DNA of 64,000 bases from Corbicula japonica. Taxonomy: Eukaryota > Mollusca > Bivalvia > Venerida > Cyrenidae. Shown here one piece after another: positions 1-10,782 of the stretch. The notes beneath the pieces were generated by a model. The model was not told where the DNA came from. It saw nothing but the letters and a program-made list of their open reading frames with translations, and made no database searches. Each line of letters begins with the position of its first letter. The first letter of the stretch is position 1. Position numbers and translations under genes: made by a program. The stretch is taken from assembly GCA_038501625.1 (NCBI GenBank), contig JAZAYU010000170.1, forward strand, positions 620,001-684,000. The letters run 5' to 3'.

Positions 1-64
1 TCGGAAAAGGTGTCTCATATCCCTGTACAAATACAACATGGAAAAATTTGAAAAAAAGGTGAAA

Positions 65-165
65 TATGCATATCAGGAATCGCCACATTCAGAAAAAACA
101 GCCTCCCCACACAGTCAAGAAGAAGGGAGGGGGAGAGAGCATGGTTAATAAAATAATCAGTTTCA
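65..165. repeat. Dispersed repeat fragment, matched at 45.95 kb
   Basis: About 100 bases here match 45948-46045 in the same orientation with scattered differences; both copies contain the words atatcaggaat and cagcctccccac followed by a purine-rich stretch. The shared segment carries no reading frame. It is probably part of a dispersed repeat family whose full extent cannot be judged from two partial copies. Confidence 0.6.
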
Positions 166-192
166 AAAAAGACACCACTAACAATAAACAAA

Positions 193-310
193 AATGAGAA
201 CCCGGGGGGTTACCGCCTTGGAACGGTCAGTGGCAAATCAAATTGCCACTGGGGGTTTAAACCAGGTTCTAGGGTGCACCAACCTCACACTTGCCCCAAC
301 AGGTTCTCAT
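193..310. repeat. Short inverted repeat (atgagaacc/ggttctcat)
   Basis: The segment begins with atgagaacc and ends with its exact reverse complement ggttctcat, with a second internal inverted pair around the word ttgccact. It looks like a small palindromic element or the terminal part of a repeat. No target duplication is obvious. Confidence 0.4.
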
Positions 311-572
311 ATCACAAAACAAGTACAAGTTGTCTTGGTGAAAAGACTCCAACCCACTTATCTGCTTAACAATGTTGCATGCAAAAGCACACAAACATAT
401 AAAACATAAGAAGCTAAGAGCATTGCAAAGCCGAAAGGGGTACTCAATGATCTTACCGAGACCAGAGCTCCTGGAGTAAAATCAGCAAGAACACGATGAC
501 AGGGATAAAAGAAACAAATCGAGTTTCTAGGTTCTTTTAAGAAAAGATTTCCCCAATAACCTTCATAAACTC

Positions 573-1766
573 TTAAACCCCTGCCACCGTCGTGCAACCA
601 AAGAGGTAAGCATAATGATCAACTGTAGAAGGGTTAATCACCAGGCCTGCAGAGCGCTGTAAAATATCATGTTGGTAACCTTTCTTTTTAAATTTACAGA
701 TGGTTTTTACGAATAACCGGGAGAAATTAACACTGCCTTTAATCTTTTTAAGTTTATAAATTAAATCTCCATAAAAAACTGGTTGTGAAATACCTTGTTG
801 CAAAAGTGATTTTAAACTGCATTTGTATTTATGAATTAAATCTGGGTATCGGCGATAAAACTTGCAAAAGGTTTTCCTTAATTTGTGATACCGATAACCT
901 TGTTTTAAGAGTTTTTCTGTAATGCAAAGATTACGTTCATTGAAATCATTAACATTGTTGCAAGCTCTTGAAAAGCGAACAAGCTGTGAGATATAAACCC
1001 CATAAGATGTTGCACGGGGAACATCGCCGTCTAAAAACGGAAAATTTACTATATTAAAATTAAAATCATCTCTTTTATCATAAATTTTAGTAGTGACATA
1101 ACCATTTTCAATGGACAGATTTAGATCGAGAAAGTTTGCTTGCTTTTCTGAAGTGTTCGCTTTGTTAAGTTGTAGTTCTTTGGGATAAATCTTATTAACC
1201 AGTAATGGAAAATGGTTATTGTCTATATTTAATAAATCATCAAGGTACCTCGAGGTGTTGTTAAAAGCTGTAATTATATCATCTTGATGTTCAGTAGAAA
1301 GAGATAACATAAAGTCTCTTTCATAACAGTATAAAAACAGATCAGCAACAAGGGGTGCACAATTAGTACCCATTGGGATGCCTATTACTTGTTTATAAAT
1401 AGAGGTACCGAATCTAACATAAATATTATCCAGTAAGAATGTTAGTGACTCTAAGGTCTTGACAAGTCCATAATGTATAATTATCATAAGAACCATCTGT
1501 AAAAAATGCCCTATGTTCATTACAAGCGATGAAGGTTTTATTTTCTCTAGCAAACGTTTTTTCAATGAGACTGAATGAAAGTCCAAACTACTAAAAGAAA
1601 ATACTGTTGTGTAATAACAGAACAGCTCAATACTTCCTGTGAACCTGCTTCTTGACAAAGCAAGTGGAATGCCATAGTTAGTGTCTACAGGAAGCACAAA
1701 GACCAGGGAAAGAAGTCCGGAGAATGTGTAAGAAATATGAATTTGAAATGGAACTTGATGAAACAT
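573..1766 (-). pseudogene. Reverse transcriptase fragment of a retroelement
   Basis: The 397-codon frame holds recognisable reverse-transcriptase core motifs. A GIPMG-type motif lies near residues 129-133, followed by an APLVADLFLY segment, and a YLDD catalytic box lies near residues 174-177, after which comes a long basic tail. RNA-templated DNA synthesis is the family role. Upstream of about position 1455 the family-like sequence continues in a different frame, so the gene is frameshifted and its amino end as read is unreliable. No endonuclease, RNase H, long terminal repeats or GIY-YIG domain could be seen. The arrangement of motifs reminds me of Penelope-like and related retroelements common in bivalves and cnidarians, but the family cannot be fixed by eye. 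It ends without an obvious poly-A tail or target duplication and is most likely a dead fragment. Confidence 0.7.
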
Positions 1767-4700
1767 TAATGAGAAATCATGACACTGTTCCAGTCTATAA
1801 ATTTGCTTCAGTCATTGCCGCCCAAAAAGATCCGACCAGAACACCCAGTCCTACAGCTTATGATAGCACATCCGCTACAAAAGGTGAGCCTGTTAAAAAA
1901 AACAACCTAGAAATACGACATCGGGATTTTTAAGGTCTATATTTTCGTTTTCGCATAGATCTTTAATATCTTTGACCTATGTTTTTCATACATTCCCAAT
2001 ATTTATGAGTTTTGATTATGTTGTTTTTTGTTTTCTCATAGATTCCCAAAGAATTTATTTAAAAAGAGGAATAAACGTTCGGTGTATTAATTCTCTTGGT
2101 GGAATTACTTCTCGATATTATTAACCCAGCTGGATATAACCATACGTAAGAGGCGTGACATATTTCGGTGAGGAGATAATCCCTCTATTTTATGTAATTA
2201 TTGAACTTAAAAAGCCCAACAACCTAACAAGCCGCACATGACTCGGTCAGTCGGAAATGTCATCGACAATATCGCCCGGAAAACTCACTTTAAGGGCCAT
2301 GGTTCGAAGCGGAGACAGATTTGTTGGTTGATGAGATTGTTTCCTTCATTCCAACTATAGATAGTAAATTCGGCCAAAATGTTACAAACGCTGTTAAGAA
2401 CGCATTTTGGAGGGAAACAACAGAAAATTATGTTAAACTATCGTTAACTGGATTATGTTAAAATGTAAAAGTTCGGTTATTTGGACGGGCATTTCAGTAA
2501 ACTTGCAATTAAGGTTAGCATATTACCCAAATATTGTAATAATTTTACTTTTTTTACCAAACATACTGGTTATAAACTCATCGTGTCAACACCTAAAGCA
2601 TGTAAACACAGGGGCTTTGGATATAGAATGGTTCAGCAGTCAGTTGCAAAATCGTTACAAAATAATTGTACTCTGAATTTTAAGCCAGTGTTTTATAGTT
2701 TAGAGGACCCCAACATAAAGTTTAGATCATGGCTTTTGAGAATATTTTATATTCTGGTTTTTCGTGTGCCAAACAAATTTTAATAATGAAGAGTTTAAAT
2801 GGGGGCTACTGCCCACACACCCCTGATTCTCTTGCTCAAATGCTGCTGTGCTTTTTGCGTATTGAACATCCGGGGTCCGCTAAATGAGATTCTACCTGTA
2901 TATTTACAGACATCATAGCTTTTCAATTATTCACTGCAGTCCCTGTTTTGTCTTTCTTATTCAAACTGAGAAAACCTGTTATGTAATAAAGTGCCTTCAT
3001 AATCATTCATTAGCTCATATATGAATGCACAGTATATTTTATCTTTTTAGAGTAAATTCTATTTGCGGTCGCAGCCGTTCTGAAAAACAAGTACGCAAAC
3101 AGTGGACAGATTTGAAGGTTATCGCAAACATTTCCTATTTTTAAGAGATTTCCTAAGCAGATTTATTTATTCACATCAAACGGCTAACACAGATAATATT
3201 GTATAGCAATATCATTTTAAAAGGACCATTCTTTATTAAAGTGATTGATAACATATCCTTGAAGTTAAAAATAAAACATCATTGTTATCAATAAGTAATA
3301 ACTGAATGAACATTTTACTGAATTGTTTTTTGTTACATTTGTTTTTTCCTATTAACAAAAATCTTTCTAACTAGTATTATACAGTTTTACCTGCTGGAAG
3401 TTTAGCACTCAAATCTAACAATATATAGATGTAATTTAATAAATATTCCCAATTAATTTCAAGTTGACTTGAACTAACACAAGTTATTGAGTAAAGTCTT
3501 GTAAGTTTGAACACATTTTAATGGATGTTTATTTTAGACTAATTTACTGTAATCTAAAATCACAATCAAACTACAAACATGGAGATATTTATTTCCACTA
3601 TGTAGTTTATTGGATATCAGTGTTGAAATGACGACATCTGCTCCATACTAAGCTATGGTAGTCAGCATATAAACCAATATTGTAGTGTGCATAGGATGTA
3701 TTTATTTGGTGATAATAAAAATACCTTGTAACTTGAGTTTAACAACGTTTTCTATGGATCTTAAAGTGTTTCTATTATTTTTTCTAATTTAGTCGATATT
3801 TCCTTTCTGTGCATTATTTTGGTTTGATAAGAAGTTTACCATGAATACTAACGAAGTTACAGGTAATAACAAATGTAACAGTCCTGTAGTAGCAATAGCT
3901 GAGTAAATTGAAATTTACTACTTATTTCATATGAAATCTTAACGATTGATTTGGTGTGGAAATTTTTACTGATATTAGGTTTAATATTAATTGATTACCA
4001 TAATTTTATGAAAATAGATGATAAACAAGCTTGGTTTTTGTTTAGGTTATGAGCATTGTGGCCACTGAATGTATCGATGGAATAGAGGGGGGCAAGGATA
4101 CAAGTGGTGTAGGTATGTGATGATTAATTATAACCAAAACCTAATCAATGAAACCAAATAAAGTGTTTAACAGTAACACAGTATGGAGATGATGCAGATA
4201 CCTACTACTGTATGGAGATGATGCAGGTATTCTGTCTTTATGGTTCATGATTGCTAATATCAGAAGTTATTTAATGATAAGCCTGGAGACAACAAGTCAA
4301 AGAATCAGTTTGCTGCCCGAAAGCGACTGAGCATGATTTATCATTAGTTATTTTAAACTGAACTCACCTGTCAGTTTGTATGCTGTACCTTTTTTATATT
4401 AATGTTTACAAGAAGCCTTTGTAATCTGTGACATTTTCATTCCTAACCGTTTTGCAGAGGTACCTTTAAAATAGTTCTGCGTATGGAACCAGCAGATTAA
4501 ACATGGACAAAACAGGTTTGTTTGTTTTTATCATTTTTCATCAGTTTATTAGTCAGACCATATTGAGGTTTGCTCCTTATCTGATATTGGCATAAGTAGT
4601 TCTTACTAATCTGGTATAGTCTTAAGTTTGAGAAAAATGCAGTTTTGGATGATAAAATACTGTAAGAGCATTTGTTGATTTATGCTGGTTTTGCCAATGA

Positions 4701-5438
4701 AGAATGAAAGTACAGTTATTTCAATATAAACATTTATCTTCATACAGTAAGTTAAAAATGGATAATTATAAATTTTTTGCAGAAGAAGAGCAACGTTTCC
4801 ACAGTCTCATTGAAAGAACAATTTGAGAGAACGAGGTATGTCAATTTGAAACAGTAAGTGATTAAATTTTGGAAAGTCAAAAGATCTATATTGGTAACAT
4901 GAGTTAACATTTTTCAAGAATTCTTCGTGAAAACAATATAAGTGTAATTGATCAGGGGAAAATAAAGCAATGTTTTTCAACTGCTTAAATATTTAGCAGC
5001 AAATTGTTCTTATAAAATAGAAATGCAGTTTAAATTTGATTTAACATACTGTTATCATGGGTTATTGCTGAAATTACGTTTGAGCCTATGGCATTGTAAT
5101 ACTAAAAACAGCATTAATTCTCATATTTTCTAAATTTATTATTCAAAGTCCAATTTGCTTAATATTTTATAGACATGAACAGTGACACTATGTATGACAC
5201 TATGGAGGAATGTACCGTCGCAGAACAGGGTATACAACAAAGGCCTGACACAAGAAGAAAGGAAAAGAAAGGTACATGTGATATGTTGGCTAGTTTTGGA
5301 AACTTTTAATGTGTTGTTAAGGTTGGACAAACATTGTGGTCAGCATTAGCTGCTGAACCTCAAGGGTCATTTTGATAATTGGTTTATTGTCAGACACATT
5401 ATTTACATTCATCTTGCATTTCACTGTGATAAGTCTGT
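1767..5438. other. AT-rich non-coding stretch
   Basis: No convincing protein-coding gene, tRNA or rRNA is visible. Short open frames around 2455-2783 have no family features. Small exon-like blocks with plausible splice borders occur near 4783-4835 and 5165-5271 and are described in a separate entry. Confidence 0.6.
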
Positions 5439-5446
5439 CTTCAGAC
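5439..5446. repeat. 8-bp target duplication, left copy
   Basis: cttcagac, repeated exactly at 6147-6154 on the other side of the short element between them. An 8-bp duplication is the hallmark of hAT-superfamily insertion. Confidence 0.75.
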
Positions 5447-6146
5447 CAGTGATGTAACGATTATCGATTAATATCGATTTATCGTCTCTTAAAGCCACCC
5501 GATGTGATAATCGATGTCATTCTCCTCATAATCGATTTATATTGATGTTTACTGTCTGTAAAGTACAGCATAATAAGGCATATCATAGTCGTATATTTGT
5601 AAAAGTCATTATTTAAATAATTTTTTACCTCGAATAAAATTAACTGCCATTTACAACCTGTTTTGGGGATTGCAGGGATTTCACTAGATGCAGATTTTTG
5701 CATTTTGATGCAAGCAAATTTGAATTTGTCCACTTTGACTGGATTTATTTTTTGCAAAACAGTGTCCTTTCAGTCCATTTCCATTCATTGTTTAGTACAT
5801 GGCAAGAAATAGTGAAAAACAGTTATTAACTTTGACATACCAAACTTCGTGTTAAAGTGGCAACAAGCACACAATAGTAATGGGGTAATTTTGTAAGCTT
5901 CTACTCAGAAATCATAATGACTGTAGAGCATTGAATTGATTCTCTGAATTGTTTATTTATATTTAAAGTAGCTAGTTTAGAGTAAATAACATAATTTAAC
6001 ATTAAAGGTAAATAGCAAAACACAGGAATTAACCCACAAGGCCTGTGCCAAAGTTTTTTTTCGATTATTTTCCGATTTAAATCGATTTCTTCTAGGAATT
6101 TCGATTCGATAATTGATTATGATATTTGACCGAATCAGCAACACTA
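5447..6146. mobile_element. hAT-like non-autonomous transposon (MITE), 700 bp
   Basis: The element starts cagtgatgtaacg; the reverse complement of its right end starts tagtgttgctgattc, giving short imperfect inverted termini of the CAGTG type seen in hAT elements. Both flanks carry the same 8 bp, cttcagac. Subterminal regions on both sides are unusually rich in the word atcgat (5460-5535 and 6060-6120). No transposase is encoded, so movement would depend on a source element elsewhere. Confidence 0.75.
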
Positions 6147-6154
6147 CTTCAGAC
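6147..6154. repeat. 8-bp target duplication, right copy
   Basis: cttcagac, identical to 5439-5446, directly abutting the right terminus of the hAT-like element. Confidence 0.75.
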
Positions 6155-7186
6155 TGTTTCAGAAAGTGTTTGATATCATAATTATTAAATTACAAATTCA
6201 AAAATCATGATTTTATTTCAAAAAGTAAAACACTTCTTTTAAAATCATTTTTGTAGGTATGTCCCTTTTCACTGATCATAACAGCTACAGTTAATGTACG
6301 TACATTTAAGTGACCTATGATTAATCTGAAGCATTACTTAGAATCAGTATGTAAATTTCTTTCATGTTCCATTAATTGGAATACATGCAGTCAAATCCCT
6401 CTTGTATTTGGAATAGAAGAAAATTTAAAAAAGAAACAACACAAAGTTTGTCAAAACAATTAGTTGCCATTGATCAATAAAACATTTGTGTTTACCTTAG
6501 AGAGAACAATAGATCAGATGATCATGGATCTTGAACATCGGCAGCTTGAAGAATAAATTCTTATCAGACAGTCAATGCAAAGCATGGAGACAGCAATAAG
6601 AAGTATGGGACAGGCCATACAGAATATGGACACTTCTATGAAAGAGCTTGTAGGACTACAGAAGGTAAATATAGGTAATGAAGTTGATGAACATGTCCAT
6701 GAAGGTTTTGGTTTTTAAAATGTATTTCCAATTTGTTAGCATCTTTATCAGTAGATTTATAGACCTATTACATCAACATCATTGCTTATGTTTACCTTCT
6801 GTTTTTAATGATATTTTCATTTAAGGATTGAATCAATATTTTATGGTTTTCATTTGGGTATGAAAACAGTTGGGTTGTAAGTGTGTGAAGCCTGAAGGGA
6901 TTCACGCGCACATTAACACTCCAACTGTTTTTCATACTCAAACGGAAACTATCAAATATTGATTCAGTTCTAATATTTATAACTCATAAAGGCTCTCATT
7001 AATATAGAAATTGTTAGAAGAATTTATTATATTACGTTGTTTTTTAATGGCTGTTAAAATGCTCAAAAACTAATAAAATAACATGTATATTACAGGTATT
7101 GTAATCTAGATAATGTTTGATTGAAAACCAACCATTTTTAACTTCTGTTAATGACCTCAATCCTCAATAGACACACCTTTATTTCG

Positions 7187-7380
7187 TGGGCGAACAGTGT
7201 AGACCCAGATCAGCCAGCACATCTGTACTGATCTGATCTGCACTGTTCATCTGTACTGATCTGATCTGCACTGTTCGCTTTATGATTACTTAGGTTAATT
7301 TTGACCAAAATGCGAGAAGTTCAGATCCTGATCAGACGGCCCGGATGTTCTTGCTGATCTGCATCTACACTGTTCGCACA
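7187..7380. repeat. GAACAGTG palindromic dispersed repeat, copy 1
   Basis: Alternating inverted arms of the type gcgaacagtgtagatcc and gatctgcactgttcgc, interspersed with the words gatcagcc and ctgatcagg, form nested hairpins. The same family occurs at 7593-7752, 46136-46335, 51118-51275 and 54690-54830. It encodes no protein and looks like a MITE or other foldback repeat. Confidence 0.75.
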
Positions 7381-7592
7381 TGTGTAAACATGCGTATTAA
7401 TGGATGAAAGGGTTACTGTTCAGTTAAGTTCTGTCGTTTATATTGAAGTCATTTGTGAAATAATGAATTTCACTTTTTGTCATATCAAATTTCAAATCAA
7501 AGAAACTGAAAATAAGTACTTTATTATAATATTTTTATACACATATTTTGTTATTGTAGTTTAACCATATATAAGCATTTTATCGCATGAGG

Positions 7593-7752
7593 GAACAGTG
7601 TGGATCAATATCAGCACATCCCTGCCATCTGATCAGGTTCTGAACTGTTTGCTTCTTGGTAAGAAATAACCTAATAAATCCCAAAGCGAACAGTGCAGAT
7701 CCTCATCAGACGTCATAGATGTTTCAGCTGATCTGGATCTACATTGTTCACC
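7593..7752. repeat. GAACAGTG palindromic dispersed repeat, copy 2
   Basis: A second, more diverged member of the family described at 7187, with gggaacagtgtgg at its left end, aagcgaacagtgcagatcc in the middle and a degenerate gatctacattgttc arm at its right end. Confidence 0.65.
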
Positions 7753-8099
7753 CTGGCAATAATGGTGTGTCTATGAAGTAAAGGGTTAAGTGTTATTTGA
7801 TTTGTGAAGTAAACTTGCTGTTTTCCATTTTTAACCAAATTTAATACTGTTAATCTTTTTCACACTAGCATTACGAGCCATCTACAGTCATCACTGCATT
7901 GTCATTGTTGAAAAATGAAAATGAATTATATAATTAACAACATACTGAAGTTCAATAAAACTTTGCACAACAACAACAAATGTTATTTTTAATGTATATT
8001 AAGTTTAACCCATGTTAAGAAAAGTTACAGTTGTAAAGCATAAAATTCAGTGAAAGACAGAAATCTATTTTCCTAGATAATTCTGGAATAAGGCCACTG

Positions 8100-10782
8100 T
8101 TGCAAATACGAATGCATACGACATTTTTTGATAAAACGCAAAAGGTCTACGACAGTCCAAAGAGAAAAAAATCGCGAGACTTGCAGATAGGATATCGATC
8201 ACCACAAACAGTATTTTCAAATGAGCAAGAAGTTATTCTACAAGATTATATAATTAAAGCAGCCAATATATACTTTGGGTTATCACCGAAAGATGTTCGT
8301 GTCCTTGCATATGAATGCGCTCTTGAATTTGGAATAAATATGCCAGATCAGTGGATTCGAGATAAAGCCGCAGACTGGTTCTCTGGTTTTCTGAAACGCA
8401 ATCCCTCTCTATCCATCCGGACACCTGAGGCTACTAGTCTGTCAAGAGCGACCAGCTTTAATAGAGCTCATGTGTACAGATTTTTCAAGCAACTTCAAAC
8501 TGTAGTAGAGAGGGATAATATTAGGCCTTATATCTGGAATGTCGATGAAACGGGCATAACAACAGTGCAGAAACCGACAAGTGTCGTAGGTCCAAAAGGG
8601 GTCAAGCAAATCGGGGCGCTCACCTCTGGGGAGAGAGGATCACTGGTAAAAATGTGTGCAGCAGTTAGTGCAACTGGAAACAGTGTTCCACCCATGTTTA
8701 TCTTTCCAAGGGTAAAATTTTACGATCATTTCATCCGTGATGGACCAGAGGGCTGCACTGGGGCATCGCATCCATCTGGATGGATGACAGCCGAGAATTT
8801 TTACATCTTCATTCAACATTTTGCAAAGATTGCAAAACCAAGCCCTGATAAAAAGGTACTTCTCATTCTAGACACACTTCTCTTCTAGACAATCACCATT
8901 CACACATTGGAAGTGACACTATTAAGTTTGCCAAGGATAATGGCAATGTGATGCTATCTTTCCCTCCACACTGCAGCCATAAACTTCAGCCGCTGGATCG
9001 ATCTGTGTTCGGCCCATTGAAGAAATCGGTATCTACACTTCAGGACATGTGGATGAGAAACAATCCAGCAAAAACTATGTCGATATATGACTTGCCGGGG
9101 ATCGTTCGAGATGCATGGCCGAGGGCAGCGACCCAAACCAACATCATTAACGGATTTAAGGTATTTGGGGTCCTTCCATAATATTTGTAAACCATTAGAT
9201 ATATTAAGCTATGAATTGTTATTGAAAATCTCGCACATCTCTAAATTAATCTAACAGTTACATATAAAGGATGTCATAAAATGTATAATCAAAATTTGAT
9301 TACCATTTCCCGTCTATAGACCGTTCAATAACCAGTTATGGTACTGAGGTGAGCAGTATTGATCTAAAATAACACTTATGTTAACCTATAAATTACTATA
9401 GATGCCGGTCATAGTTGAATTTGGTAATTACTGGTTATATATCTAGAAAAACCGTCTAGAAGGACCAACGCCGATAATAATATTTTGAAATCCGCGTAAA
9501 ATCACAAACTTAATAACCACACATTGATTACGCACACAATTTATCTACATTACAGGTGTCTGGCATTTATCCTCTAAACAGCGGCGTGTTTCAAGACACC
9601 GACTTCGCCCCAGGATATGTGACTGATTGCCCTGACCCGAGCAATGTGGAAACCAGTGGGAATGGCGATTCAAACCATGCCGGCTTTGATCATGACAGTA
9701 CCATCAATGTACAGACTGCCTGTCATCCACGAACAGAAGTTTCCCAGCCGTTAGAAACAGTTGATATGCGATATGGAACTGACCAATCGATTATTGTGAC
9801 CGGGATTGCGTCGAACGGGTTGCTCGACGCAATCAAAGGACAGCTTCGAGATATTAATTGTGAGGTTGCAACTGTTCCGGGAGATGGACACTGCCTTCTA
9901 CATGCTGTGTCTGTTAGTCTTGAAGATGAAGGAATAGAGGTTTTAAATACCGAAAGCCTGGGTACAATGCTCTTCACTGAAGTAGCACAAAACACTGATT
10001 ATTACAAGCATTTCTCCAGTGGTGGTAATGTGGTCGACGACATAGATAGGTATGTTCGATTGAGAGAATATAACACTGATTCTGCAGATTTGATTTTGTC
10101 GGCTTTATGCAACTGTCTCGGAATTTCCGCTATCATATATTGTCACACGGCAGCTGATGTTATAAACATCCTTGCAACCGGTCCGGGTAGGACGAACGTT
10201 GTCTTCAGAGGAGACATATACTTAGTTCTCACAGGCGATGGTGGAAACGTACACTATAGTGGTGTGAAGAAAATCAGCATACCTGTGACACAGACTATTA
10301 CTGGTCAGCTTAACGATACGCCTGATACGGTTTTCTCTCCAGAAAGAGTCCGTCCGTTTCCAAAAGCTCCTCCAAGAGAAAACACTGGACGACGAAAGAA
10401 ACGAACAAGCGCAGTTCTTACTGATACACCAGAGAAGAATACAATTGAAAAGGAACATAGGCTGAAAGAGAATAGATCAAAAGAAGGAACTCTTACTAAA
10501 AAAAATGCTAAAAGGTCCGTTAGTAGCACAGGACAGAAGAAGAAAGAATCCAAAAAGAAAACAAAACGCAGTAATGTTAGCAGTGATGTTATTTCTTCCG
10601 ATGAAGAAGAATGGTTTTGTTTAGTCTGCGTTGAGCCATATTCTTATAGCTGAGCAAGGGAGGCGTGGATCCAGTGTCAGGGGTGTAAAGGTTGGTCTCA
10701 CGAGGAGTGTACAAATGTGTTGAAAAATAATGTGTACATCTGTCATAACTGTGAATCCGATGGCGAAGCAGACATATTTTAA
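8100..10782 (+). pseudogene. Pogo/Tigger-type transposase fused to OTU protease domain and PHD finger (decayed)
   Basis: Exon A (8100-9160) encodes a CENP-B/Tc5-like helix-turn-helix region, then a DDE_1 catalytic domain with the first Asp in an NVDETG motif and the SFPPHCSHKLQPLD signature. Near the second catalytic Asp an 18-bp near-duplication (8858-8875, 8876-8893) that is one base short causes a stop at 8886 and a frameshift. A phase-0 intron follows (9161-9555). Exon B (from 9556) resumes with the family's GIYPLN segment and continues into an OTU-like domain: Asp110-Gly-His-Cys113 as nucleophile region and an HY pair at His233 of this exon. A Lys-rich linker and a PHD finger (Cys-x2-Cys...His...Cys-x2-Cys) follow. 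The PHD finger is interrupted by a TGA at 10651-10653 before the frame closes at 10780-10782. The amino end probably lay in a lost or unseen upstream exon. A cut-and-paste transposase is certain; the OTU call is strong. Confidence 0.85.
9161..9555 (+). other. Phase-0 intron inside the transposase gene
   Basis: The donor aag/gtattt at 9161 and the acceptor ttacag/gtg at 9554-9555 bracket 395 bp. Joining the flanks restores the conserved family sequence across the junction (GFK then VSGIYPLN), which is the main evidence that this is a real intron and not an insertion. Short continuation of the first frame into the intron ends at a stop at 9179-9181. Confidence 0.85.

Larger units (their letters stand above)
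4783..6664 (+). pseudogene. Exon-like blocks of a degenerate Glu/Gln-rich protein gene
   Basis: Three short blocks look exonic: about 4783-4835 after a cag acceptor, 5165-5271 ending at a gtaca donor, and 6498-6664 ending at aag/gtaaat. Read on the plus strand they give charged, Met/Gln/Glu-rich, coiled-coil-like peptides. The first and last share a Glu-Arg-Thr-Ile word, and both carry in-frame stops (TGA near 4825, TAA near 6554). This could be a decayed tail of a Myb/SANT-type accessory protein such as those of Harbinger transposons, or host pseudogene debris. A hAT-like element lies between the second and third blocks. Family membership is a guess. Confidence 0.25.
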
